Position numbers and translations under genes: made by a program. Below the pieces are notes generated by a model, which was given only the letters and a program-made list of their open reading frames with translations, had not been told where the DNA came from and did no database searches. Below, in pieces: positions 1 to 6,679 of a stretch of 41,737 bases of DNA. The stretch spans positions 1 to 41,737 of the forward strand of contig JAGTRG010000009.1 in NCBI GenBank assembly GCA_018396435.1. The letters run 5' to 3'. Source of the DNA: Candidatus Bathyarchaeota archaeon (GTDB taxonomy: Archaea; Thermoproteota; Bathyarchaeia; Bathyarchaeales; DTEX01). The first letter of the stretch is position 1. Each line of letters opens with the position of its first letter.

Positions 1-62
1 CTCTCCATCAGCCAGTCCAGAAAGGGGGAAGTAAATGCTTCTATAAAGCGTTCCGGGCTCAT
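1..62 (-). CDS. Possible 5' end of an unidentified gene, cut by the window edge
   Basis: The minus strand is open from an ATG at 60-62 to the window edge and would begin MSPERFIEAFTSPFLDWL. Only 20 residues are visible, so no family can be assigned. A TATA-like TTTATATAC lies at 68-76, only about 10 bp before this ATG, which is too close for normal archaeal initiation, so a start further downstream (outside the window or the ATG at 6-8) is possible. It lies just after tRNA-Ala on the same strand. Confidence 0.25.
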   Translation of the reverse strand, partial: MSPERFIEAFTSPFLDWLME

Positions 63-77
63 CCAAAAGTATATAAA

Positions 78-176
78 TGGTGGACCGGGCGGGATTCGAA
101 CCCGCGACCTCCGCCGTTCTCGGCTGAGATCAAGCCGCATGCGAGGGCGGCATTCATGCCACTAAACTACCGGCCC
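78..176 (-). tRNA. tRNA-Ala (anticodon CGC), one intron, CCA encoded
   Basis: The acceptor stem GGGCCGG pairs with CCGGTCC and contains the G3:U70 wobble pair that marks alanine tRNAs, followed by A73 and an encoded CCA (78-80). The T arm is GCGGG-TTCGAAT-CCCGC. The anticodon stem CCGCC/GGCGG encloses U33 and anticodon CGC (141-143). Removing a 23-nt intron at 117-139 (canonical position 37/38) leaves a 76-nt tRNA including CCA. The D stem is weak (GTTT with GAAT, two wobbles). The anticodon reads GCG codons. Confidence 0.9.
117..139 (-). other. Intron of tRNA-Ala at position 37/38
   Basis: In pre-tRNA sense the flanks form a BHB: outer helix is the anticodon stem, the central 4-bp helix is CTCG (positions 32-35) with CGAG near the intron 3' end, the 5' bulge is cut CA/T and the 3' bulge AA/C, with an inner GGCT/AGCC stem. 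This fixes the intron at 23 nt and joins A37 to C38. Confidence 0.85.
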
Positions 177-193
177 TTCCCTGAGATTCACAG

Positions 194-205
194 TTTTAAA
201 ATTAA
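194..205 (-). promoter_or_regulatory. TATA box of tRNA-Ala
   Basis: Minus-strand TTAATTTTAAAA centred about 24 bp before the first tRNA nucleotide (176), the expected archaeal spacing. It lies in the 107-bp divergent spacer shared with tRNA-Tyr. Confidence 0.5.
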
Positions 206-242
206 CTAGGGACGATTTAATTTTTGCGTAATAAATTTTGAA

Positions 243-258
243 CGAAAAGCATATATTT
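243..258 (+). promoter_or_regulatory. BRE/TATA of tRNA-Tyr
   Basis: A purine-rich CGAAAA (BRE-like) followed by GCATATATTT, centred about 30 bp before the tRNA 5' end at 284. Confidence 0.6.
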
Positions 259-314
259 GTTTTTCACAATTTGATTTTTTGGTCGGGCGGTAGCTCAGCC
301 TGGTAGAGCTTCCG

Positions 315-353
315 AACTAGCCTCTTAAAATCAAACGTGAGGCTGGTGGAGAC
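315..353 (+). other. tRNA-Tyr intron 1 (39 nt, position 30/31)
   Basis: The BHB is exact: central helix CTTC (309-312) with GGAG (348-351), 5' bulge CG/A (313-315), 3' bulge AC/G (352-354), and a 9-bp inner helix from 316-324 with 339-347. The cut falls inside the anticodon stem, a non-canonical position. Joining G314 to G354 restores the stem TCCGG/CCGGA. Confidence 0.85.
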
Positions 354-360
354 GCTGTAG

Positions 361-407
361 GTGCCCACTGCAGGTGGGTGCATTCTCAGCCTACCGGGCA
401 TACAGAA
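361..407 (+). other. tRNA-Tyr intron 2 (47 nt, canonical 37/38)
   Basis: The BHB is exact: central helix CTGT (355-358) with ACAG (402-405), 5' bulge AG/G, 3' bulge AA/A. The intron can pair internally as TGCCC with GGGCA (362-366/396-400) or as a GTGCCCAC/GTGGGTGC hairpin. It is the canonical archaeal tRNA intron site. Confidence 0.88.
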
Positions 408-423
408 ACCGGAGTGTCGCAGG

Positions 424-457
424 AGAGCTGTGAGGATGAAAACCCCAGCTCGGCGAT
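424..457 (+). other. tRNA-Tyr intron 3 (34 nt, position 53/54)
   Basis: It lies between the T stem and the T loop. The inner helix is GAGCTG/CAGCTC (425-430/446-451). The central helix pairs C418-G420... as CGC with GCG (453-455) but position 421/452 is an A/G mismatch, so this is a slightly relaxed BHB. Shifting the junction by one base either way would break G53 or T54, so the boundaries are fixed by the tRNA. Confidence 0.78.
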
Positions 458-463
458 TTCAAA

Positions 464-486
464 ATGAAGGTTTCACTTCATGAAAG
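464..486 (+). other. tRNA-Tyr intron 4 (23 nt, position 59/60)
   Basis: The BHB is exact: central helix TTCA (458-461) with TGAA (481-484), 5' bulge AA/A, 3' bulge AG/T, inner helix TGAAG/CTTCA (465-469/476-480) with a 6-nt loop. Removal joins TTCAAA to T60 and completes a normal TTCAAAT T loop. Confidence 0.85.
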
Positions 487-526
487 TCCTGCCCGCCCGA
501 CCACCAAAAAAGTTTCTCCTTGCATA

Positions 527-532
527 TTTTTT
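527..532 (+). terminator. T-run terminator after tRNA-Tyr
   Basis: A run of six T residues 24 nt after the encoded CCA. Oligo-T is the usual archaeal termination signal. No hairpin is visible. Confidence 0.35.
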
Positions 533-561
533 GTAATTATTGTTGCTGTTCAATTGTCGCG

Positions 562-1029
562 TTATGCCCATTTTGTGTAGACCCATGAAGCTACATCGCC
601 TTCCCTAAGAATGAAACTTTCCGCTCCGGTGGGACCAAAATCCCAGCCCTTCTTTGTTGAGTTCCATATGTACCAGAGCCATGCGTGAGTCTGGTTTCCG
701 GCGACATTATTTATTGCTGTTATGAAGACTCCAAATGGATATTTCTCATACGCTACTTCAGCGATAGTTTTTGTTGCTTCGAAAAGGCTGGCTCCCCTAG
801 CAATCGCCGTATTATTATGCCACACGGTTGATCCGTTCCCATAGTCGATCATTATGTTTACGAGGATATACCCGCTGAATTTAGATAATTCCCGCAGTGT
901 TTCGTCGTATAATTGCCGATATTTTTGGGCTTCCATATAGTAATAGACGCTAATGTAGGCTGCAACAATAACTAAGCAAAGGAATCCGGCTGAAACCCAG
1001 ATCCATACGCTCCCACTCTTCCCGCTCAT
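562..1029 (-). CDS. Membrane-anchored DUF4430 (transcobalamin-like) protein
   Basis: 155 residues. A single hydrophobic segment near residues 9-29 (WIWVSAGFLCLVIVAAYISV) should anchor it with the rest outside the cell. The external part starts with a short helix and then ILVNIMIDYGNGSTVW, a late AWLWYIWN and REGDVASWVY, the pattern of DUF4430, the small beta domain related to the C-terminal part of transcobalamin/intrinsic factor. Its start overlaps the stop of the upstream S-component gene by 4 nt, so the two are translationally coupled. That suggests substrate capture for the ECF transporter. The ligand is unknown; cobalamin is possible only by distant homology, and other DUF4430 proteins have other roles. 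Confidence 0.7.
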   Translation of the reverse strand: MSGKSGSVWIWVSAGFLCLVIVAAYISVYYYMEAQKYRQLYDETLRELSKFSGYILVNIMIDYGNGSTVWHNNTAIARGASLFEATKTIAEVAYEKYPFGVFITAINNVAGNQTHAWLWYIWNSTKKGWDFGPTGAESFILREGDVASWVYTKWA

Positions 1030-1616
1030 AATTTTTCACCTCCTTTAAACGCTATTTTCCTAACAGTAACTATCAAAGTATTACATCCAAAAAGGAAGAA
1101 GATGAAATTTGAAACCTCATGCGCAACAGAGAAGGGAACGCCACTTAATATGGCTATCAATGGTGGGAGCCCAGCCACCACTCCAGAAACTATGTTAGTA
1201 AATAAATCATAAATAAATGTTAAAAGAAAACCCAAAATGCCAAACCTCAGATTATAGGGCCTGCCAAAATCGACCAAAGCAATTTTTGCAGATAAACCGC
1301 CAGCTACACCATAAAGAGTCTCACCAACACAACAAGCAACAAGGATAGGAAAAATAAAACCATACGGATTAATAGTCCCATAAACAAGCCACGTCAAAAT
1401 ACCGATAAGCACACCGGGCAAAATGCCTGAAACATATCCGCTAACAAAAACAAACAAATCCATAAATTTAATGTTCGGGATACCTATCATAGCATAATTC
1501 GAAATTAGATTCATCGCCGTCATAAGAACGACGAAACTCATGGTTCTCGTAGAAAGTAAAAACCTAGATTTCGAAGATCTCATCGGTTTAGCTCCATTAT
1601 TTGTATACATTTTCAC
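1026..1616 (-). CDS. ECF transporter S component (substrate-specific membrane subunit)
   Basis: About 196 residues with five to six hydrophobic segments, including FMDLFVFVSGYVSGILPGVLIG, the layout of an ECF S component (vitamin/micronutrient uptake). TM1 carries the small-residue pattern TAMNLISNYA near residues 33-42, typical of the surface that docks on EcfT. No EcfA or EcfT gene is nearby, so a shared energising module elsewhere is implied. The start is GTG at 1616 or ATG at 1610. The minus-strand TATA at 1638-1647 places transcription at about 1615, so the message is probably leaderless. It is followed by the overlapping DUF4430 gene. Substrate cannot be read from sequence. Confidence 0.7.
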   Translation of the reverse strand: MKMYTNNGAKPMRSSKSRFLLSTRTMSFVVLMTAMNLISNYAMIGIPNIKFMDLFVFVSGYVSGILPGVLIGILTWLVYGTINPYGFIFPILVACCVGETLYGVAGGLSAKIALVDFGRPYNLRFGILGFLLTFIYDLFTNIVSGVVAGLPPLIAILSGVPFSVAHEVSNFIFFLFGCNTLIVTVRKIAFKGGEKL

Positions 1617-1637
1617 TTGGTTGGATTATCCATCCAA
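1617..1637. promoter_or_regulatory. Palindromic candidate operator between divergent genes
   Basis: Inverted repeat TTGGTTGGAT-T-ATCCATCCAA, 9 of 10 pairs matching around one central base. It sits between the TATA element and the predicted start of the ECF S-component transcript, where a bound repressor would block initiation. It also borders the TATA of the divergent coiled-coil gene. Confidence 0.5.
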
Positions 1638-1647
1638 CAATATAAAG
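1638..1647. promoter_or_regulatory. TATA element usable in both directions
   Basis: Plus strand reads TATAAAG (1641-1647), about 28 bp before a start near 1669 for the coiled-coil gene. Minus strand reads CTTTATATTG, about 28 bp before the S-component start codon. Confidence 0.5.
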
Positions 1648-1692
1648 TTTATTATCTTAAAAAGGCATAAATTCGCCATAGACAATTTCGTC

Positions 1693-2574
1693 ATGAATGA
1701 AGTGATGGATGTGGTTGAGGAGCAGAGAAGGAAGCTAGTCGAGCTTGATGGGGAGATTTCAGAATTAAAGGTTGAGATAGACAAGCTTAGCGATGAAGCC
1801 CGCAAATTTGTTGAGAAGAGGAATACTATACATGAAAAGATGAGTGAGTTAAGGCTTGAAGCCACGAAGCTTAAGGGTGAACGCGATGCCTTAAATGATG
1901 AAGTTAGAAACTTAAAGATCATTCTCGGAGAGCTTAAGCAATCATATCACGAGAAGCTGAATGCGCTTAATGAATTAAGGCAGAGGATTAGAAATCACAT
2001 TAAGACCAAACCTGCGGAAAAAGAGGAATACCTAAAGAGGGAGATTTCGGAGATAGAGTGGAAGATACAAACCGCATCATTATCACTTGAGGAAGAAAAT
2101 AGGCTTGTTAAGCGCGTTAAGTTTCTAGAAACCCAGTTAGCGTTTTATCGTAACCTCGAGGAGATGAGATGCGAGGCCATCTTGCTGAAAGGGCAGATGA
2201 AAAAATTGAGGGATGAGATTGACTCCTGTAGGAATAAGATTGCAGAGAACATTGCGAAAAGCCAGAAACTCCACGAAAGGATGATGGAACATTTTAGGGA
2301 GATAGATAAATTGAGGGTTGAGGCCGACTGGATGCACAAAATGTATCTGGAAATCAGGGAAAAAATATCTTCGCTCCGCCTAAAATATGCTGATCTTCTT
2401 GGTCAAATCTCAGCCCTCAAAAAGATTATTCGCGAGGAAGAGGAGAGGAGGAGAACTGAGGCAGCCGCCGCCTTAAGGGGGAAGATTGAGAGAGAAGCCT
2501 TAGAAAAGCTTAAACGTGGTGAAAAAATTTCCTTCGAAGAGTTCAAAATTTTAGCTGAGCAGGGAAAAATATAA
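1693..2574 (+). CDS. Long coiled-coil protein, COG1340-like
   Basis: 293 residues, almost entirely charged heptad-like helix rich in Glu, Lys, Arg and Leu, with no membrane segment or enzyme motif. The C-terminus (LEKLKRGEKISFEEFKIL) matches the conserved tail of archaeal COG1340 coiled-coil proteins, whose function is not established. I chose the ATG at 1693 because the frame open upstream to 1540 runs through the divergent S-component gene and the promoter. The TATA at 1641-1647 fits this start. No clear ribosome binding site is seen. It is followed 93 bp later by a DUF373 gene on the same strand. Confidence 0.75.
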   Translation: MNEVMDVVEEQRRKLVELDGEISELKVEIDKLSDEARKFVEKRNTIHEKMSELRLEATKLKGERDALNDEVRNLKIILGELKQSYHEKLNALNELRQRIRNHIKTKPAEKEEYLKREISEIEWKIQTASLSLEEENRLVKRVKFLETQLAFYRNLEEMRCEAILLKGQMKKLRDEIDSCRNKIAENIAKSQKLHERMMEHFREIDKLRVEADWMHKMYLEIREKISSLRLKYADLLGQISALKKIIREEEERRRTEAAAALRGKIEREALEKLKRGEKISFEEFKILAEQGKI

Positions 2575-2667
2575 GGGAAGATCTCTGCTTATTAAGTTAA
2601 ATTAAACTTTATTTCTAACAATTACATTATTTTATTTTAAGAAAAGTATAGTTTATAGGAGAAAATA

Positions 2668-3891
2668 ATGTCAGGTCAAGAAGGAGAAAATCTCAGCGCG
2701 GAGCGCATATTGGTAATATGCGTCGATAGAGATAACGATGTCGGTAGAAAAACCGATGTTAAAACCCCAATAATAGGCAAAAAAGAAAATATTGATGCCG
2801 CGCTGAAGCTTATATTAGCCGACCCGGAAGAAGCTGACGCAAACGCAATGTTTGAGGCTGTTAGAATATGCGACAGCCTAGAAAAAGGCGGAACGAACAA
2901 CGTTTCATACCAAGTTGCAACTATCACTGGCTCTGAGCTTGGCGGAATAGCCGCCGACAGAAAGCTCATATCAGAGCTTAATGAAGCGCTTAAAGAGTTC
3001 AAGCCGACAAGCCTAATACTTGTTACAGATGGATTTTCAGACGAGGATATTATGCCTCTCATTCAATCAAGGGTGCCAGTTTCATCCGTAAGGAGAGTTA
3101 TTGTAAAACACAGCGAGACAATAGAGGAAACAGCAGCGATATTCTCCAGATACCTAAAGAAGATTATTGAAGACCCAAGATATTCACGGATATTCATGGG
3201 GTTACCAGGCGTTTTATTGATAACCCTTGGGATACTGTCCTTCCTAGCAACATTCATTCGATATGATATTGGAACATGGGCCTGGATTATTGGACTTATA
3301 ATTGTTGGAAGCTACTTATTTAATAAAGGCTATGGGTTAGACAAGAAAATATCGGCTTTTCTAAGGGCTTCATCACCGTACCGGCTAGTTACTGGCTCAT
3401 CGTTAGTGTTCGGCATCTTATTAATCGCAGTGAGCTTTTATCAGGCATTATCCCAGATAGCGTCAAACCCGGATGTCATTCCCAGTCCGCTTCCAAGCGA
3501 CCCAAACGTTTGGCTAAGCCTAATACCTCGAATTACAGGATTGGTCATCTCAACATCAATAACGGTTGTGGTAATCGGCGTATGTATAATACTAGTCGGC
3601 AGGGCTTTAGGTCATCTTCTCGAGCGCGATCTAAGATTCTGGAGAACCATAGTTTTTCTCGCCGTCTGCGTGTGGTCATGGAAAATCTTTAATGAAGCTG
3701 CAAAAATATTAATTGACCCATCGATACACATCGATGGCTTAATATTATCCATCATCATTGGGATAGGGATAGCTGCGGTATCAGTGCCGATAGTTCACTT
3801 TGCAAGTAAGAAATATAGGGAATTCTTTAAAGAGGATATTAAAGTAAAGGAGGAGCGAAGGGAAGATCTTGGAAGGAGTGAAGAAGGCTGA
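2668..3891 (+). CDS. DUF373 (COG2237) membrane protein
   Basis: 407 residues. The soluble N-terminal half starts ILVICVDRDNDVG and has IIGKKENIDAALKLILADPEEADANAMF-type sequence and ILVTDGFSDEDI, the hallmarks of archaeal DUF373. From about residue 175 there are roughly six membrane segments, ending in a basic cytoplasmic tail. Function is unknown; the N-terminal domain resembles a nucleotide- or metal-binding fold by its Asp-rich motifs, which is inference. Start ATG is preceded by AGGAG with good spacing. The 3' end overlaps the phosphorylase gene by 23 nt, indicating co-transcription. Confidence 0.85.
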   Translation: MSGQEGENLSAERILVICVDRDNDVGRKTDVKTPIIGKKENIDAALKLILADPEEADANAMFEAVRICDSLEKGGTNNVSYQVATITGSELGGIAADRKLISELNEALKEFKPTSLILVTDGFSDEDIMPLIQSRVPVSSVRRVIVKHSETIEETAAIFSRYLKKIIEDPRYSRIFMGLPGVLLITLGILSFLATFIRYDIGTWAWIIGLIIVGSYLFNKGYGLDKKISAFLRASSPYRLVTGSSLVFGILLIAVSFYQALSQIASNPDVIPSPLPSDPNVWLSLIPRITGLVISTSITVVVIGVCIILVGRALGHLLERDLRFWRTIVFLAVCVWSWKIFNEAAKILIDPSIHIDGLILSIIIGIGIAAVSVPIVHFASKKYREFFKEDIKVKEERREDLGRSEEG

Positions 3892-4645
3892 AGTGGCGGT
3901 TATAGGCGGAACCGGCTTAGAAGATCTTTTTAAGGATTTTGAAGTAGTTAACGTTGGAACACCTTTTGGGCTCTCCTACGCAATATTTATCGGTGAAGTT
4001 AGAGGTAGAAAAATCGCCTTTTTACCCAGACATGGACGTAAGCATGATACTCCGCCGCATAAAGTAAACTATAGGGCTAATGTTTATGCCTTACATAAGA
4101 TCGGCGTTGAGAGGATAATAGCAACTAATGCCGTTGGAGCGATAAATTTAAACTTTAAACCCGGGGACCTTGTTGTCCCCCATGACCTAGTGGACTTCAC
4201 AAAGCAGCGCCAACAAACATTCTATGATCAAGCGCCAGTTAAACACATAGACTTTACGGAACCCTACTGCCCGGAGATTCGTAGAATTTTGATAAAGGTT
4301 GCAAAGGAAACGGGTGTGGTGCATGATAGCGCCGTATATGTTTGCACAGAGGGGCCGCGATTTGAAACGCCAGCTGAGATACGCATGTTTAGGACTTTTG
4401 GATGCGATGTTGTAGGCATGACGGGTTCCTCCGAGGCTGTGCTTGCACGTGAACTCGGCATATGCTATGCCGCATTATGCTTTATTTCAAACATGGCCGC
4501 CGGGATATCTGGTAAGCTCACATATGAGGAGGTTATGAATGTTTCTAAGTCTGTTATGCCAAGAATCCAAAAAATCATACCTGAATCAATTGAAAGTTTG
4601 CCTAAAACTAGAGGATGCGAATGCTCCTCGCCAACTAATCGGTAA
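3869..4645 (+). CDS. 5'-methylthioadenosine/methylthioinosine phosphorylase family
   Basis: 258 residues, the usual length. Phosphate and nucleoside motifs are present: GGTG at 13-16, LPRHGRKH at 52-59, TEGPRFETPAEI at 160-171, VGMTGSSEA at 182-190 and SNMAAG at 207-212. The family cleaves methylthio-nucleosides with phosphate in methionine salvage and can also act on purine nucleosides. Asn208 stands where adenine-specific MTA phosphorylases usually carry Asp, which favours a 6-oxopurine substrate (methylthioinosine or inosine/guanosine); this is inference. Start TTG at 3869 lies within the end of the DUF373 gene, behind a GGAGG-rich stretch at 3849-3862. GTG at 3878 is the alternative. Confidence 0.85.
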   Translation: MEGVKKAEVAVIGGTGLEDLFKDFEVVNVGTPFGLSYAIFIGEVRGRKIAFLPRHGRKHDTPPHKVNYRANVYALHKIGVERIIATNAVGAINLNFKPGDLVVPHDLVDFTKQRQQTFYDQAPVKHIDFTEPYCPEIRRILIKVAKETGVVHDSAVYVCTEGPRFETPAEIRMFRTFGCDVVGMTGSSEAVLARELGICYAALCFISNMAAGISGKLTYEEVMNVSKSVMPRIQKIIPESIESLPKTRGCECSSPTNR

Positions 4646-4663
4646 TCAGAAGGTGAAATTTGG

Positions 4664-5446
4664 ATGCTCAGGTCTCTACTCTCATTGCTGGGCGCATATA
4701 AGATTTATGAGAAATGGCTCTGGCATCAAATTAAGGACCAAGGCAAACCAGACCACATAGCCATAATATTAGATGGAAACAGAAGGTGGGCTCAGGATCG
4801 CTCACTAGAACCTTGGATAGGACATTATTATGGTGCGGATAAAACCAGAGATGTTCTAAAATGGTGCCTTGATCTAGACGTTAAAACTATAACGCTTTAC
4901 GTCTTCTCAACTGAGAATTTCCAAAGGCCAAAAGAGGAAGTTGAGAGACTTATGCAATTATTTAGAGAGAAATTTAGTGAAGCCCTTAAAAGTGAAGAGA
5001 TGCATAAGCATAAGGTTCGGGTTAAAGTTATCGGCAAAATAGACATGTTACCTCCAGATTTACAGGAAATGATCAGAGAAATTGAGGGGGAAACAAAGAG
5101 CTATGATGGGCATTTTCTAAATTTGGCGATAGCCTACGGTGGTAGGGTGGAGATAGTTGACGCTGCAAGAAAAATCGCTCAGAAAGTTGCTGAGAGAGAA
5201 CTCTTGCCGGAAGAGATTGATGAAAAAATATTTGAGCAGCATTTATACACTGCTTTTCTACCTAAGCAGGAGCCAGATCTAATTATAAGAACTTCAGGGG
5301 AAGAACGGTTAAGCGGTTTCTTGCTCTATCAATCAGCCTATAGCGAACTATGCTTCCTAGACGTTTACTGGCCTGAATTTAGGCGCATAGATCTCTTAAG
5401 AGCCGTCAGAACATATCAGAAGCGTAAAAGGAGATTCGGCAAATAG
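4664..5446 (+). CDS. uppS: cis-Prenyltransferase (undecaprenyl diphosphate synthase family)
   Basis: 260 residues. It carries the full family signature: IILDGNRRWA with catalytic Asp37, GH..GADK, LYVFSTENFQRPKEEV, LNLAIAYGGRVEI, and the C-terminal PDLIIRTSGEERLSGFLL and DVYWPEF boxes. It condenses isopentenyl diphosphate in cis onto an allylic primer to make the long polyprenyl diphosphate used as a glycan carrier lipid. The N-terminal 25 residues form an amphipathic extension. A ribosome binding site AGGTGA (4651-4656) lies 7 nt before the ATG, and the gene follows the phosphorylase by 18 bp. The chain length of the product cannot be predicted. Confidence 0.92.
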   Translation: MLRSLLSLLGAYKIYEKWLWHQIKDQGKPDHIAIILDGNRRWAQDRSLEPWIGHYYGADKTRDVLKWCLDLDVKTITLYVFSTENFQRPKEEVERLMQLFREKFSEALKSEEMHKHKVRVKVIGKIDMLPPDLQEMIREIEGETKSYDGHFLNLAIAYGGRVEIVDAARKIAQKVAERELLPEEIDEKIFEQHLYTAFLPKQEPDLIIRTSGEERLSGFLLYQSAYSELCFLDVYWPEFRRIDLLRAVRTYQKRKRRFGK

Positions 5447-5473
5447 AATGCGCAAAACGCTAGTAGGGTATAT

Positions 5474-6679
5474 CTAAGCTCTTTTTCTGGCGCTTACAAT
5501 AGATATAACATCTCTGTCTTTAAGCATGTATCCCTCTCCAAGCCTCCTCTTGCTTCGTGCGTCCACTGCATATATGAAGCTCTCACCCAGCTCGGTGTGA
5601 ATCATGTAAGCCAGCTCCCGTGCTGTGGTTGTCCTCGGCACAAGTCTAGCCTCCGGCAGAACCCTTCCATAATGATCCGTGAGCTTCTCCGAGTCTTCAA
5701 CAGGATAAACGACTATCATATTTAAGAGGTCTCTGAAGGCCACGTTTATCGCCTCCTGAACTCCTGTTGACCTGTATCTGCGCAAAATTTTCTCTCTTAT
5801 CGCATTTAAAGCATCTTTCTGTCTATCAGTTATCTTCGATGAAGCTGGTATTTCGAATTCTGAATTACCCGGCACGTATTTTATCAAATCCTTTTCAGCG
5901 GCCCTCCTTAAGGCTAACTCAGCCTCGGCGCAACATGGGATAACCAGATAACCTGTTTCCTTAAGCCTCTTAAAGTTCTCCTCAGCGAATGGCAGATCCA
6001 TTTTGTTTGCGGCTATAATCATGGGCTTTGAGGATCTTCTTAACGCATCGACAAATCTGATGAAATCTTCCTCACTCCATCTTGCGGGTTTATCAGCGCT
6101 AAGCTCCGTGATTTTTAGGGCCTCAATTATATGTTTTCTTCTCACCGCAAGTCCGCTTAGTCTATCTTCAAGAAGCGAATAGAAATCCGAACCCCCCGCC
6201 TCAACTGTTCTTGCAATTCTAGGCCATTCTCTTTTTATGATCTGCACAAACCACATTGTAAGCTCTTTCTCAAGAAACTTCACATCCTCTAGGGGATCAT
6301 GCATACCTGGCTTCACCATTCTGCCCTCGGTATCTGTCGAGCCTGACGCATCAACCACATGGATCAGAGCATCAGCCTTCCTTATTTCATCAAGAAATTG
6401 ATTTCCAAGTCCTCTTCCTTGCCAAGCGTCCGGAACAAGCCCGGCGCAGTCTATCAGCTCAACAGGAATCAATCTTACGCCGTCTACGCATACTGAGTTA
6501 ACCGGATTATCTTTCACATTAAATTCTTCGCATACACATTGCGTTCTAAAGTATCCGACGCCTCTATTCGGCTTTATTGTTGTGAATGGGTAACTTGCAA
6601 TCTCAACCATTGCAAGGGTTGCAGCGCTAAAAAATGTTGATTTACCCACATTAGGCTTCCCAACGATGCCAACCATCAT
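5474..6679 (-). CDS. YchF/Ygr210-type GTPase with TGS domain
   Basis: 401 residues. P-loop GKPNVGKS at 7-14, switch II DCAGLVPDAWQGRGLG from 78, and G4 motif NKMD at 225-228 define a TRAFAC GTPase of the OBG family. The long insert before G4 and the C-terminal TGS domain (about 320-400, ending in the conserved LKDRDVISI box) match the archaeal/eukaryal Ygr210 branch of COG0012. Members bind ribosomes or RNA and are thought to act in translation or stress; the exact role is unknown. Start ATG is at 6677-6679 behind GGAGGGAGATG. The gene converges with uppS, 27 bp apart. Confidence 0.88.
   Translation of the reverse strand: MMVGIVGKPNVGKSTFFSAATLAMVEIASYPFTTIKPNRGVGYFRTQCVCEEFNVKDNPVNSVCVDGVRLIPVELIDCAGLVPDAWQGRGLGNQFLDEIRKADALIHVVDASGSTDTEGRMVKPGMHDPLEDVKFLEKELTMWFVQIIKREWPRIARTVEAGGSDFYSLLEDRLSGLAVRRKHIIEALKITELSADKPARWSEEDFIRFVDALRRSSKPMIIAANKMDLPFAEENFKRLKETGYLVIPCCAEAELALRRAAEKDLIKYVPGNSEFEIPASSKITDRQKDALNAIREKILRRYRSTGVQEAINVAFRDLLNMIVVYPVEDSEKLTDHYGRVLPEARLVPRTTTARELAYMIHTELGESFIYAVDARSKRRLGEGYMLKDRDVISIVSARKRA

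Larger units (their letters stand above)
284..503 (+). tRNA. tRNA-Tyr (anticodon GUA) interrupted by four introns, CCA encoded
   Basis: The acceptor stem CGGGCGG (284-290) pairs with CCGCCCG (493-499). The C1:G72 pair with A73 is the archaeal/eukaryal tyrosine identity signature, and CCA is encoded at 501-503. The D arm is GCTC-AGCCTGGTA-GAGC with the GG of the D loop at 302-303. Exons by position: 284-314 (nt 1-30), 354-360 (nt 31-37, G-CT-GTA-G with U33 and anticodon at 357-359), 408-423 (A38, stem CCGGA, variable GTGTC, T stem GCAGG), 458-463 (TTCAAA, nt 54-59) and 487-503 (T60, CCTGC, acceptor, A73, CCA). The exons sum to 77 nt and fold perfectly, while the introns total 143 nt. Three junctions have a fully paired BHB and the fourth has one A/G mismatch. 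I resolved this by hand; the tRNA identity is firm and the intron count is well supported. Confidence 0.88.

Noticed and set aside
284-503. Reading the tRNA-Tyr locus as a permuted or split tRNA
   Set aside because: All tRNA parts occur in normal 5' to 3' order on one strand, and every interruption is bounded by a BHB, so ordinary introns explain it.
1540-1692. Upstream extension of the coiled-coil protein to GTG/ATG near 1540
   Set aside because: It runs antisense through the start of the S-component gene and through the TATA element and palindrome, and its hydrophobic sequence is unlike the rest of the protein.
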